Of a DNA stretch of 64,000 nucleotides, positions 1-9,255 are shown piece after piece. Source of the stretch: Bacteroidota bacterium (lineage in GTDB: Bacteria; Bacteroidota; Ignavibacteria; Kapaibacteriales; UBA2268); contig JAJXYC010000015.1 in assembly GCA_021780815.1 (NCBI GenBank), positions 145,796-209,795 on the forward strand. The letters are read 5' to 3'. The position numbers and the translations under genes were made by a program. Each line of letters starts with the position of its first letter. Positions within the stretch are counted from its first letter, which is position 1. The notes under the pieces were generated by a model that was not told the DNA's origin, did no database searches, and worked only from the letters and a program-made list of their open reading frames with translations.

Positions 1-2013
1 TTGATCAGTATCATAAAATGGAGCAGACATTTGCGAAAATCCTTTTGAAGAAAAGAAATCCAAACTTTGTTGCCAAACATCTGCTTGAGTGTTCCAATTA
101 ACAATAGTTAAATCTTTCGGGAGCAAATCTGCCCCACCAGTTAAATCACCATTTACAAGATAATAATTGCTTTTCTGCGCATTATGAAATTCATCGAACA
201 TATCCGACCAAATTGATATTTCGGCATTAGAATTATACTTTTTAACTATCCCTTTACATTGATTTACATTATCTGCTAAAAGTTGAGCGGGAGTCATTTT
301 CTTTTGCTCATCACCATAATCCCAATTTAAGAGCCTAATTTCATCGTGTTCAAAAAAATATTGTTTTGGTTTGAAAAGACTATCAATAATTTTAAACTGA
401 CTTTCTAATTGCTGATATAATTTAGGGTCAGTAGTAGTTGCCATAATTTGATCATCGTAAAAATACGTTGTATGGTAATAAGAAATTGCAATTTTAGTTC
501 CATCTTTTAATTTTCCTGTTGGAGTAGCCGTTAAAATGGGTGGAGTATGGTAAGCATCATATTCTCCACTATAACTTTCTACTTTACCTAACTTTGGGTC
601 AACGAGTGAATCAAAGTCAATATTCTCTTGAAAATTAGCACCTGATATCTGGTCATTTACATTTAACGGTGTTCCTTCTCTCCTAAGCAAATTCACAAAA
701 GCACATTCTTCAACTTTCAAATCGTCCCACCAAATTTTACCCGATAAACCGCCCCAAATTCCCCAATAAACAAGCAAAGTATCGGTATCTAATGAATTTA
801 CTGTTATATCTAATTGCTTCCAATCTGTTGTTGTCGGAATATTTACATTTATATAAGTCAAAGCCTTTCCATTTTTATTTAATACAGTTATTTTAGCCTC
901 CGAACTCCATCTTGCTTGGTCAGTTTTCACCCAACTTGAAATATGATACTGTTTAAACGGACTTACTTTTGTTTTATAACAAATTCTATAATTGCTATTT
1001 CCTTGATTTAGTTCAAATCTGATGCTTGCTGTTCCCGAATGCTTAATTTGATTATCTACAAAAGATTTATAACCAGGGTCATCAATAAAGGCAAAACCTG
1101 AAAAGTTGTTCCCATTATATTTTTCAAAGCCACCATTGGGCATTGTTACATCTACTGTTGGTTGCAATACCGCCTGTCCATTTTTCATTTCAAATAACTG
1201 GTCTTTTACTGGAAGACCAGCAGCAAAATTAGGATTAAAATACATCATCCCATTTGAATAACCAAAAGGGAAAAAGCCAATAACAGGATTGAAATCAATG
1301 CTTCCTCCATAATTTTTAACTGAAGTACAAGAATCTAAATATCTTTTTGGCATATCACTTATAAAACTAAATTTATAATCAGTTAGATATGGTGCATTCA
1401 ATTTTAATTTACGCCAGTTTGCCCAATTTGTTTTTAAATCAGATACATTTTGATTAACTAATAAATTCGTAGGATAATAAACCCAGCGATTTGGAAAATC
1501 AGGAGCATCAATTATTCTTAATGAAGGAAGTGTATCGTTTTGCAAATTATCCTCAAAAAGTTGAAGCAAAGTATAAATTCCATTAACCATTCCCGAATAA
1601 TTGCTTGCATTCAATATAATATCTTTTGTAACATCTATTACATAACCTTCACTCCCAGGATAATTTTGGTTTACTACAAAATATACATCAGGGAGTTTTT
1701 TTAAATAAGAATTCAATTCTTCACTATTTTGACCAATAAAAATCCAATTTTTATATAACGAAGATTGGTATTCATAAGTAAAGCCCTGTAATGGCTTAAA
1801 GCCTAATCGGACAATTGTCTCATTTATTTTATTATGAAATTGGACGGAATCCTCATACGATTGATATTTTATTGCCGCTGAATCAAAAGAAAAACCTTGA
1901 AAATTAGGTCTGAAATATATTTCCTTAGGTTGTGGCACAACTTTTATTGGTAAATCTTGTGCTTCTAACAAAAAAGGAAATAAAAATACAATGATTAGTA
2001 TAATTGTTTTCAT
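1..2013 (-). CDS. GH20-like secreted glycoside hydrolase with an inserted carbohydrate-binding-like domain, 3' part missing
   Basis: An open frame runs from ATG at 2013 off the left edge (671 codons visible). A signal peptide (residues 1-18, ending LLEAQ) is followed by a GH20b-type alpha/beta domain (about 22-160). That domain contains VVPQPKEIYF and the typical GYVIDVTKDIILNASNYSG stretch. A barrel-like segment follows (170-260). A jelly-roll domain resembling CBM4/9 modules (about 290-440, starting NGGFEKYNG and ending KIWWDDLKVEE) appears inserted before the rest of the barrel. Later motifs FFEHDE (553-558) and IWSDMFDEF (601-609) resemble the catalytic acid/Asp pair and the WSDMF strand of beta-hexosaminidases. 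I infer an exported or periplasmic hydrolase acting on amino-sugar glycans; substrate unknown. The gap to the TonB receptor gene upstream on the same strand is about 70 bases, so co-transcription is possible. Confidence 0.65.
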   Translation of the reverse strand, partial: MKTIILIIVFLFPFLLEAQDLPIKVVPQPKEIYFRPNFQGFSFDSAAIKYQSYEDSVQFHNKINETIVRLGFKPLQGFTYEYQSSLYKNWIFIGQNSEELNSYLKKLPDVYFVVNQNYPGSEGYVIDVTKDIILNASNYSGMVNGIYTLLQLFEDNLQNDTLPSLRIIDAPDFPNRWVYYPTNLLVNQNVSDLKTNWANWRKLKLNAPYLTDYKFSFISDMPKRYLDSCTSVKNYGGSIDFNPVIGFFPFGYSNGMMYFNPNFAAGLPVKDQLFEMKNGQAVLQPTVDVTMPNGGFEKYNGNNFSGFAFIDDPGYKSFVDNQIKHSGTASIRFELNQGNSNYRICYKTKVSPFKQYHISSWVKTDQARWSSEAKITVLNKNGKALTYINVNIPTTTDWKQLDITVNSLDTDTLLVYWGIWGGLSGKIWWDDLKVEECAFVNLLRREGTPLNVNDQISGANFQENIDFDSLVDPKLGKVESYSGEYDAYHTPPILTATPTGKLKDGTKIAISYYHTTYFYDDQIMATTTDPKLYQQLESQFKIIDSLFKPKQYFFEHDEIRLLNWDYGDEQKKMTPAQLLADNVNQCKGIVKKYNSNAEISIWSDMFDEFHNAQKSNYYLVNGDLTGGADLLPKDLTIVNWNTQADVWQQSLDFFSSKGFSQMSAPFYDTDQ

Positions 2014-2084
2014 AAATACCACTCTTTTTGAAAATTTATTAATAAAAATAACAAATTAAAAGCACAACTTGACCACAATTTTTA

Positions 2085-4025
2085 CTATTTATTTAAATTA
2101 TAGTTTACATTAACTCCAATTTTTATCCATCTACCGGGAGTCGGCACCCCGCTATGTTCCACATAACTGGTGTTGAATAAATTAGAGCCGTCAATGTAAA
2201 AGCCTATCTTTTGATAATTATAAAAGAGCCGACAATTAAACAAAACATAAGAAGAATAAGGTTTATCAGACTTTGACACAACATCGTAATAACTACCTGC
2301 ACGACTTATATATTGAATATCCCAATTTAAGCCTAAATTATCAGTTATTGTATTCTGAACATTAACTACAAGTTTATGCTTTAAATAATCAAGTGAATAA
2401 TCCGATAAATATAGACCGCTGGATTTATCCATAAAGATATAATTGTAATTAAAAGCAATATATTTAATATGGATAACTTTAGATTCATCAAAATTATAAA
2501 CAAAGTTCAATTCTATACCTTTGGTATCTAATTTAGTTATGTTCATACTTTGCCATAAAGCAGTATCATTTTGCCTTACCCAATCAATTGTTTCTGAACC
2601 AACTCTATCAAATAAGGAGAAATATGTAGTTAAATTTGTTGAAAGGTATTTAATCCCAAGTTCATAAGATATTGCGTTTTCTGGCTTTAAGTTTTTATTT
2701 CCTTGATGGGCGGGATCTTGATAATACAAATCTGTAAAAGTAGGTAACCGCAAAGATTGATTAACTGATGCAAACAAATATACAAAATTTGAAGTTTTAA
2801 CTGAAATATCAATACCTCCATAAGAATGAAATTTGTAATCATTCGAATAATTTGCAAAAATACCACCCGAAAGAATAAAATTTTTAATTCTTACTAAATG
2901 CTCTATATATAAGTTGGAACTATTTCGCTCAGCAAATCTTGTATAAAAAGCATTACTCTCTTCTGAAACTTTAATCGAATCGCCTGTAAGTTCACCAAGA
3001 ACATTGCTATTAATTTTTTCACTACGAAACTCAAATCCTACAGAACTAATACCCAAATCAGTCTTTAAAGAAGAATTTATTTCAAACCCTGCAATATCGG
3101 TTAGATGATAATTATGACCTGTGTACCACGTCGGAGCCTCATTTCTGAACAATTCAAATTTGTCTTTATGATTACGATAATAAATACTTGTATTTATATT
3201 CACTGTGGAAAATACCAATGAATTTTTCAAGTATGTAAAAAATGAACTCGTTTGTTCAAATTCATCAGGATATAACGGTGAATAAAAACTATTTGCTCCG
3301 AAAGATTTGTTGTTTAAACCTGCAAAAAACTCAAAATTCCCAATATTTTTAGTTTTTAATGTTGAAAGATAATCAACATTAAAATTTTGAAAATCAGTAT
3401 TGTTTACAAATCCTTTTGAGCCAGATTTCTCAATTGAAAAATAATTGCCAAAATTATTAATATTAAAAGAACCATTAGCTGCAAAATTGTAAAGTCCATA
3501 TTCACCACCAACCAAATTCAACGATAAAGAATTATGTGAAGGCTTCTTGGTAATAATATTAATAGCTCCACTATAAGAGTTAGTGCCAAGAATCCTTGCA
3601 CCAGGACCTTCAAGGATTTCTATTCTATCTATATCAGAAGAAGAAATTGTTAAATCCATACTATGATGACCGGTCTGAGGATCATTAATTTTAATACCAT
3701 TTAATAAAACTAAAGTTTGGTCAAATGAGCCTCCTCTAATGCTTACATCTGTTTGAATACCAAAAGCACCTCTGTCCCGTAAATCTATACCAGGCGAAAG
3801 TGAAAGAAAATCATCTATATTAAAATGTGAAATATTTCTAATATCATCTATCTTGATTACATTCACAATTCTTGATATATCCGAATACACCATCGGTGTT
3901 CTTGCCGCAGTTACAACTAAATCATCGCTTTTTACAACATTTAAAGTATCAGTTGCTGACCACAATAATGTATTAGCAAATAAGACTATAAAAATATTTA
4001 AAAGCAGGTCCTTTCTAAAAAACAT
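2085..4025 (-). CDS. TonB-dependent outer-membrane receptor
   Basis: A 646-residue protein with a signal peptide (residues 1-23). A plug domain (about 33-155) contains LVVTAARTPM, LLNGIKINDPQTG and the closing IEILEGPGARILGTNSYSG / AINIITK motif. The rest is a long beta-barrel of alternating polar and aromatic strands up to the C-terminus. Such receptors import siderophores, cobalamin, metals or glycans across the outer membrane using TonB/ExbBD energy. The plug looks BtuB/FepA-like, with no SusC-type N-terminal carboxypeptidase-like extension, so a nutrient or metal chelate is more likely than a SusC/D polysaccharide system. The start is ATG with AAGGA about 5 bases upstream. It lies directly upstream of the GH20-like gene on the same strand. 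The final residue is Lys rather than an aromatic residue. Confidence 0.88.
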   Translation of the reverse strand: MFFRKDLLLNIFIVLFANTLLWSATDTLNVVKSDDLVVTAARTPMVYSDISRIVNVIKIDDIRNISHFNIDDFLSLSPGIDLRDRGAFGIQTDVSIRGGSFDQTLVLLNGIKINDPQTGHHSMDLTISSSDIDRIEILEGPGARILGTNSYSGAINIITKKPSHNSLSLNLVGGEYGLYNFAANGSFNINNFGNYFSIEKSGSKGFVNNTDFQNFNVDYLSTLKTKNIGNFEFFAGLNNKSFGANSFYSPLYPDEFEQTSSFFTYLKNSLVFSTVNINTSIYYRNHKDKFELFRNEAPTWYTGHNYHLTDIAGFEINSSLKTDLGISSVGFEFRSEKINSNVLGELTGDSIKVSEESNAFYTRFAERNSSNLYIEHLVRIKNFILSGGIFANYSNDYKFHSYGGIDISVKTSNFVYLFASVNQSLRLPTFTDLYYQDPAHQGNKNLKPENAISYELGIKYLSTNLTTYFSLFDRVGSETIDWVRQNDTALWQSMNITKLDTKGIELNFVYNFDESKVIHIKYIAFNYNYIFMDKSSGLYLSDYSLDYLKHKLVVNVQNTITDNLGLNWDIQYISRAGSYYDVVSKSDKPYSSYVLFNCRLFYNYQKIGFYIDGSNLFNTSYVEHSGVPTPGRWIKIGVNVNYNLNK

Positions 4026-4123
4026 ATTGTCCTTTTATTATTATTAAAAAATCAAAATTAAATAATTTTTATTTGATAATAATAAAAGATACATTCCCTT
4101 TTGCTCTACTGCCATTTTCCCCT

Positions 4124-4169
4124 TGTCATTTCATTAGATATCTATTTATCGGGAATTAATGAAATAACA
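4124..4169. repeat. Imperfect 13-bp inverted repeat between the TonB receptor and tRNA-His
   Basis: Arms at 4124-4136 and 4157-4169 are complementary except for one C/A pair, with a 20-base loop. It lies in the 4026-4448 non-coding stretch, which otherwise holds only the tRNA-His gene and AT-rich DNA. No U-tract follows on either strand, so it is not a clear intrinsic terminator. It could be an RNA hairpin downstream of the tRNA or an operator for the receptor gene. Confidence 0.4.
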
Positions 4170-4269
4170 AAAGAAATAAGCGATTCAGAAAAATAAAAAA
4201 AATATATTTAAACAATACTTTTTCAAAGCAGGAAATATAAAATTGATGAATCAAATAAAAGTGAAGTTG

Positions 4270-4343
4270 GGCGACAGATGGGACTCGAACCCACAACCCT
4301 CAGAGCCACAATCTGATGCTCTACCTATTGAACTACTGCCGCC
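4270..4343 (-). tRNA. tRNA-His (anticodon GTG)
   Basis: A complete cloverleaf on the minus strand. The acceptor stem is GCGGCAG/CTGTCGC with one G-U pair, the D-arm is GTTC/GAGC, the anticodon stem is TCAGA/TCTGA with loop TTGTGGC, and the T-arm is GTGGG/CCCAT with loop TTCGAGT. The anticodon GTG reads CAC/CAU. The extra G at position -1 opposite C73 is the hallmark of histidine tRNA and confirms the assignment. The 3' CCA is not encoded (C73 is followed by CAA), so it must be added by tRNA nucleotidyltransferase. Confidence 0.97.
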
Positions 4344-4411
4344 ATAAGAATTACAAAATTAACACTTTTTTTTTAATTAGAAAAATTAATTAAAAGAATT
4401 TTTAGTTTTAT

Positions 4412-4419
4412 TAATTTTG
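4412..4419 (+). promoter_or_regulatory. Possible Bacteroidota-type -7 element (TAATTTTG)
   Basis: An exact match to the TAnnTTTG consensus of Bacteroidota primary-sigma promoters, 29 bases before the ATG of the RlpA-like gene. No convincing -33 TTTG box is visible, and such matches arise easily in AT-rich DNA. Confidence 0.3.
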
Positions 4420-4448
4420 ATTTTTAATTTTTGTTAAATTTAGAATTT

Positions 4449-4925
4449 ATGAATTTTGTTAAAAGTATTAAATTTTTAGTTGTTTTTTTACTTATTTTTT
4501 CATTTGTTGGTTGTTCTTCAACAATAAGATTTACCAGCGAATTAAATAAAAGTTTTAATAGTAGAAATGAAAAAGTTCAAATAAATTCACCATCAAAAAT
4601 TAATAATCCTTTCGGCGAGGAGCAAATTGGTACTAAATATTATGGTGTTGCTTCTTTTTATGGAGACGAGTTTAACGGGCGACCAACTTCGGACGGCGAT
4701 ATTTACGATAGAAATAAATTCACAGCGGCACATCGTGAATTCCCTTTTGGTACAAAATTAAAAGTAACAAATTTAAAGAACTCAAAATTTGTTTACGTAA
4801 TTGTGAATGATCGTGGTCCTTTTGTAAACGGCAGAATGATTGATTTATCTTATGCCGCAGCACAAGCAATAGATATGATACAAGACGGCGTTGCAGAAGT
4901 TGAAATTGAAATCGTAAATAACTAA
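4449..4925 (+). CDS. rlpA: RlpA-like septal ring lytic transglycosylase family lipoprotein
   Basis: A 158-residue lipoprotein. The N-terminal hydrophobic segment ends in the lipobox FVGC, so Cys22 of the ATG-started form would be lipidated. The C-terminal double-psi beta-barrel (about 65-155) carries the family motifs YYGVASFYGDEFNGRPTSDG, FTAAHREFPFGTKLKVTN, VNDRGPFVNGRMIDLSYAAA. RlpA proteins act on peptidoglycan at the septum; some cleave naked glycan strands, others only bind. The SPOR domain often found at the C-terminus is absent, giving a short form. I place the start at the ATG at 4449; an in-frame TTG at 4431 would only add six residues before the signal peptide. The gene appears monocistronic. 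Confidence 0.9.
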   Translation: MNFVKSIKFLVVFLLIFSFVGCSSTIRFTSELNKSFNSRNEKVQINSPSKINNPFGEEQIGTKYYGVASFYGDEFNGRPTSDGDIYDRNKFTAAHREFPFGTKLKVTNLKNSKFVYVIVNDRGPFVNGRMIDLSYAAAQAIDMIQDGVAEVEIEIVNN

Positions 4926-5068
4926 ACACAACATTCAACAAAATATTTGCTATTTAAAATTAACTTTCTCATTGATTCTCAATTAAAAAATATTTGAAAT
5001 ATGAAAAAAATTCATTAATTTTACATTTTTTAATTTAAAATTTTCAAACTTTGATTTTTGAGGATAAA

Positions 5069-5485
5069 ATGAAATCATTCAGGAAAGAACTTTGGTTTGA
5101 AACCCGCAATCGTAGAGAATATATCAATATAACTCCTGATATTGAAAAAGCCTTAACAGAAAGTGGCATAAAAGAAGGAATTGCATTAATTAATGCGATG
5201 CATATAACATCCAGCGTTTTCATTAATGATGATGAAACAGGTTTACATAAAGATTTTGAGCTTTGGTTAGAAAAATTAGCCCCAGAAAAACCATATAACC
5301 AATATCATCACAACGGTTTTGAAGATAATGCAGATGCACATTTGAAACGCCAAATAATGGGCAGAGAAGTTTGCGTTGCAATTACAAATGGCAAATTAGA
5401 TTTTGGTCCTTGGGAACAAATCTTTTATGGCGAATTTGATGGTAAGCGTAAAAAAAGAGTATTGATTAAAATTGTCGGTGAATAA
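5069..5485 (+). CDS. yjbQ: YjbQ/UPF0047 family protein
   Basis: A 138-residue protein matching the UPF0047 family over its full length. Family landmarks are [16 protein letters not shown] near residue 50, the [19 protein letters not shown] histidine-rich stretch, and the C-terminal [20 protein letters not shown]. The fold is a small trimeric barrel. Members can show weak thiamine-phosphate synthase activity, but the physiological role is unsettled. The start is ATG at 5069, preceded by GAGG at 5060-5063; a TTG 18 bases upstream is in frame but would place that GAGG inside the gene. It lies about 100 bases before tldD with a probable new promoter between them. Confidence 0.88.
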   Translation: MKSFRKELWFETRNRREYINITPDIEKALTESGIKEGIALINAMHITSSVFINDDETGLHKDFELWLEKLAPEKPYNQYHHNGFEDNADAHLKRQIMGREVCVAITNGKLDFGPWEQIFYGEFDGKRKKRVLIKIVGE

Positions 5486-5503
5486 ATATTTGGGTTAAAA
5501 TCG

Positions 5504-5511
5504 TACTTTTG
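5504..5511 (+). promoter_or_regulatory. Possible -7 element (TACTTTTG) upstream of tldD
   Basis: An exact TAnnTTTG match 76 bases before the tldD start, in the 100-base gap after yjbQ. A TTTG lies only 11 bases upstream, too close for a canonical -33 box, so the call rests on the -7 element alone. Confidence 0.3.
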
Positions 5512-5587
5512 TATTTTTTTATCATATCTTTCGTCTTTTTCTTTTTTAACTCTTTTTTTCTTTATTTAAATACGGATTTTAAAGAAA

Positions 5588-6994
5588 ATGTATAAAAATT
5601 TCGGACTTGATAAAAAGATTTTTCAAGATATTCTTATGGTTGCTCTTAAAAATGGTGGTGATTTTGCAGATATTTACTTTCAATATAGTTTTTCAAATTC
5701 TGTTTCGATGGAAGAAGATATAATAAAAAGCACATCTGAAAGCATTTCCTTAGGTTTAGGTATAAGAGTAATTTCAGGCGAACAAAGCGGGTATGCTTTC
5801 ACAAATAATTTATCTATTGAAAAATTAATTGAAACAGCAAGAACAGCCTCAATAATAAGCAAAACTAGTAAAAAGAATTTATCTTTCAACTTAAACGAAA
5901 AACATATTAGTAAAAATTATTATGGACTTGCAAATCCAATTGTAAAGGCTTCACTACCCTCACAAATTGAATTAGTTCAACGTGCATATAATTCAGCAAA
6001 AAAATTTAACAAAAATATAGTCAAAACATCAGCTTCATTAAGTTCACAATTAAGTTATGTTACTATTGCTAACTCAGAAGGTTTGCTAATTTCAGATGAA
6101 AGACCACAAATGCGATTAGTAGTTTCAGCAACAGCATTTGATGGGAAAAATCATACCACATCTTTAAGCAACAATGGTGGACGATATGGAATAGATTTCT
6201 TTGAAAAATACGATACACCTGAGAATATAGGGAAAAGAGCTGCCGAAGAAGCTACGATTTTGCTTTCCGCAAAGAATGCACCCAGTGGTGAATTTCCTGT
6301 TGTATTAGGTGCAGAGGAATCAGGAGTAATGATTCACGAAGCCCTCGGACATCCTTTGGAAGCCGATAGTATTAGAAATAAAACTTCGGTTATGTGGAAT
6401 AAATTTGGCGAAATGGTTTCTAATCCTAATGTTACTATTTATGATGATGCAACTATACCTTATTATCGTGGTAGCTTAAATATTGATGATGAAGGTTACG
6501 AAACAGAAAACGTTTTGCTCGTTGAAAATGGTAAACTTGTTGGCTTTATGAACGACTACTTATCAGCAAAATTATTAAACCATAAAAGAAATGGGCATGG
6601 GAGGCGCGAATCATACCAAAATATACCTATTCCAAGAATGAATAATACCGTTTTAGCAAAAGGGAATTATGAACCAGAAGAAATTATCTCCTCGGTTGAT
6701 TATGGAATTTATGCTAAATCTTTTCAAGGTGGAATGGTAAATGGAACGGGAAAATTTACTTTTTCACTTAATTTAGGCTACCTTATTGAAAATGGAAAAT
6801 TAACTACACCAATTAAAAATGTAACATTAATTGGAACTAATTTGGATATTTTGAAAAAAATTGAAATGGTTGGCAACGATATGGGCTTTTTCTTAGGAAC
6901 TTGTGGGAAACAAGGGCAAAGCGTTGCTGTTACAAGCGGTACACCAACTTTAAAAATTTCACAAATGACTATTGGAGGCAGTAATGACGAATAA
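5588..6994 (+). CDS. tldD: Metalloprotease TldD
   Basis: A 468-residue protein of the TldD/PmbA family. The zinc-binding HExxxH motif is visible as HEALGH at residues 250-255, followed by PLEAD. The C-terminal FLGTCGKQGQ near residue 440 carries the conserved cysteine region. With TldE (PmbA) it forms a heterodimeric protease that unfolds and degrades unstructured peptides, and in other bacteria matures microcins or the CcdA antitoxin. In this pair TldD supplies the catalytic metal site. The next gene overlaps it by 11 bases and takes its ribosome-binding site from the end of tldD, consistent with stoichiometric production. Confidence 0.95.
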   Translation: MYKNFGLDKKIFQDILMVALKNGGDFADIYFQYSFSNSVSMEEDIIKSTSESISLGLGIRVISGEQSGYAFTNNLSIEKLIETARTASIISKTSKKNLSFNLNEKHISKNYYGLANPIVKASLPSQIELVQRAYNSAKKFNKNIVKTSASLSSQLSYVTIANSEGLLISDERPQMRLVVSATAFDGKNHTTSLSNNGGRYGIDFFEKYDTPENIGKRAAEEATILLSAKNAPSGEFPVVLGAEESGVMIHEALGHPLEADSIRNKTSVMWNKFGEMVSNPNVTIYDDATIPYYRGSLNIDDEGYETENVLLVENGKLVGFMNDYLSAKLLNHKRNGHGRRESYQNIPIPRMNNTVLAKGNYEPEEIISSVDYGIYAKSFQGGMVNGTGKFTFSLNLGYLIENGKLTTPIKNVTLIGTNLDILKKIEMVGNDMGFFLGTCGKQGQSVAVTSGTPTLKISQMTIGGSNDE

Positions 6995-8327
6995 TTTAAC
7001 TCAAACAAATACGGATTTCTTCTTAGATAAAATTGAAAATTTAGTTAAATTTGCTGTTAAAGAAGGTGCCACTCAAGCGCAAATTTATATTTTAAATTCA
7101 GATGATTTCTCAGTAGAAATACGAAACGGGAAAATTGAAGAACTTAACAAATCTATTTCTGCAAATTTAGCTTTAAAAATATTAGTTGATGATAAAGTTG
7201 CAACCGCTTCTACATCTGATTTTCAAATTTCTACAATTGAATACTTAATTAAAAATGCCATTAAAAGAGCTGTATATAGTGAACCTGATGAATTTTCACG
7301 TTTATCTGATTTTGTTACGAACGAATTTAATCCGGAAGAATTGGAAATTTACGATAATGAAATTGAAAATTTAACTTCGGATTATAAAATAAATCAAGCA
7401 ATTGAATTGGAAAAAATAGCAATGTCAGATAAAAGAATTAAATTATCTGACGGTTCATTTTTTGGGACAAATATTTCGGAAGTATTTGTAGCAAATTCAA
7501 ATAACTTACTCGGTAGTTTTAAATCCTCTTCTATTGGAGCAGGAGTGCATCTGCATTCTGGAGATGATGATAATATGATAGAAGATGGCTATTGGTTTAA
7601 TGCCGTCAATCTCAATAAAATGATGTCAATTGAAGAAATTGCAAAAAAAGCAATTTATCGTGTTACTCGTTTAACTGGTGCAAGAAAAATTCCATCGATG
7701 GATTTGCCTGTTATTTTTGAAGCAGGGGTTGCTTCTTCGCTTTTTGGTTTCTTTGCCGCTTGTATTAGCGGTTCTAATATCTATATGAAACGTAGTTTTT
7801 TAGCAGATAAATTAAATCAACAAATTGCTAATAATAACCTCAATATTATTGATAATGGAAGATTAAAAGGTGCTGTTGGTTCTATTCCATTTGATAGTGA
7901 TGGAGTTCCTACAAAAATTAATAAAATTGTAGAAAACGGTATCTTGAAAAATTATCTGCTCGGGACATATTCTGCAAGAAAATTAAGCTTAAAATCAACA
8001 GGAAATGCCTCTGGTCCAACTAATTTTATTGTGCAAAATGGTCCTTTTACACAAAGTGAACTAATAAAATCAATAGACAAAGGTCTTTTAATAACTTCTA
8101 CAATAGGTCAAGGTACTGATACCACAACAGGCGATATTTCAAAAGGTACATTTGGATTAATGATTGAAAATGGAGAATTGACTTACCCTGTTTCTGAAAT
8201 TACGTTTTCTGGCAATTTAGGAACAATATTAAATAGTATTGAAATGATTGCAAATGATGCTGAACAAAATCGTTCAATAAAATCGCCATCAATAAAAATT
8301 TCAAATATTTCAATTTCTGGCAGATAA
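6984..8327 (+). CDS. pmbA: TldE/PmbA, partner subunit of TldD
   Basis: A 447-residue protein homologous to TldD but without the HExxxH motif. The corresponding region reads PVIFEAGVASSLFGFFAAC, as expected for the non-catalytic TldE subunit. Later conserved segments include GAVGSIPFDSDGVPT, the GTYSARKLSLKSTGNA stretch and QGTDTTTGDISKGTFG. The start is ATG at 6984, with GGAGG at 6974-6978 inside the tldD coding region; an upstream in-frame TTG at 6972 would sit before that site. The two genes are translationally coupled. No substrate such as a RiPP precursor or toxin-antitoxin pair lies next to them, so a general peptide-turnover role is the simplest reading. Confidence 0.95.
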   Translation: MTNNLTQTNTDFFLDKIENLVKFAVKEGATQAQIYILNSDDFSVEIRNGKIEELNKSISANLALKILVDDKVATASTSDFQISTIEYLIKNAIKRAVYSEPDEFSRLSDFVTNEFNPEELEIYDNEIENLTSDYKINQAIELEKIAMSDKRIKLSDGSFFGTNISEVFVANSNNLLGSFKSSSIGAGVHLHSGDDDNMIEDGYWFNAVNLNKMMSIEEIAKKAIYRVTRLTGARKIPSMDLPVIFEAGVASSLFGFFAACISGSNIYMKRSFLADKLNQQIANNNLNIIDNGRLKGAVGSIPFDSDGVPTKINKIVENGILKNYLLGTYSARKLSLKSTGNASGPTNFIVQNGPFTQSELIKSIDKGLLITSTIGQGTDTTTGDISKGTFGLMIENGELTYPVSEITFSGNLGTILNSIEMIANDAEQNRSIKSPSIKISNISISGR

Positions 8328-8354
8328 ACCAACATAGAATGAAATTATTTTTTA

Positions 8355-9254
8355 TTATTCCTTTTTACTATGAAAATTAATTATTATCCCAGATATAATC
8401 AATATAAGACCCAGAAAAGAAGAAATTTGAATCGCCTCTTTCAAAATTAAAGAAATAATTAATAATGAAAGAAATGGTGTTATATAAATAAGTTGGCTAA
8501 TTTTATCGGCTCTTTGTGCAATAATTAGAGCTTTTAACCAAAGCACAAAAGTAATTCCCATTTCAAATAGTCCAACATAAATAGATGAAAAAACACCTTG
8601 TATGACAAACAAATGATAATATCCTATATAAAGATTAAGAATATTAGAAAAAATTGTCCCAAATAAAAAAAATGAGGCTAATTTTATAACTGCTTCTCTT
8701 TTATCTTGTAAATTTAATATCCAGAAAATAGACCAAACAAAAGCACTTCCTAACGCTAGAACAACTCCCATAGGATTAGCAAAATGCAATTCCAAAAGAT
8801 TGCCTTTAGTTGAAATTACAACAATGCCCAAAAAAGAAATAAATAAAGCAATTATACTTTTCAGTTTTATAGTTTGTTTCAAAAAAATTGCCGATAAAAA
8901 AGTCAAAACAAGTGGCCAAGAATAATTTAAAATCATTGCTTCTTGTGCAGGCAATCGAAAATATGCATTAAATAAAATTATATAATATAAAAAAGGATTA
9001 ATAAAACCTAATAAAGCCGAACGTATCCAGTCTTTTTGAGACTGCTTAATAAACAAGTTGATTTTTCTTTGAATAGTTAAAATAATCAACAAAATCAAAA
9101 AAGAAGATAAAGTTGAAATTGCAAGAAGTTGATAAACACTAATAAACGACAAAGAAATTTTAAAAGCAGTGGCAACAGTCCCCCAAAAAATAATAGCAAG
9201 AAAAGCAAAAAAATACTCATTTCCAACAAGTTTAAAATTTCTATTACTTCCCAT
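8355..9254 (-). CDS. EamA/DMT family transporter
   Basis: A 299-residue integral membrane protein with about ten hydrophobic helices arranged as two EamA repeats (roughly residues 10-145 and 155-295). Typical signatures are AIIFWGTVATAFKISL in the first helix, LNYSWPLVLTFLSAIFLKQ at the end of repeat one, and a second-repeat LIYITPFLSLLIISLILKE. The family exports amino acids, nucleobases or other metabolites, and substrate cannot be read from sequence. The gene starts one base after the stop of the upstream glycosyltransferase, so the two are very likely co-transcribed. The 3' end converges on pmbA with 27 bases between. Confidence 0.85.
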   Translation of the reverse strand: MGSNRNFKLVGNEYFFAFLAIIFWGTVATAFKISLSFISVYQLLAISTLSSFLILLIILTIQRKINLFIKQSQKDWIRSALLGFINPFLYYIILFNAYFRLPAQEAMILNYSWPLVLTFLSAIFLKQTIKLKSIIALFISFLGIVVISTKGNLLELHFANPMGVVLALGSAFVWSIFWILNLQDKREAVIKLASFFLFGTIFSNILNLYIGYYHLFVIQGVFSSIYVGLFEMGITFVLWLKALIIAQRADKISQLIYITPFLSLLIISLILKEAIQISSFLGLILIISGIIINFHSKKE

Positions 9255-9255
9255 T

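Noticed and set aside
5588..8327. TldD/TldE as part of a RiPP or toxin-antitoxin locus
   Set aside because: No precursor peptide, transporter or toxin-like small frame lies next to the pair; the flanks are yjbQ and a convergent DMT transporter.
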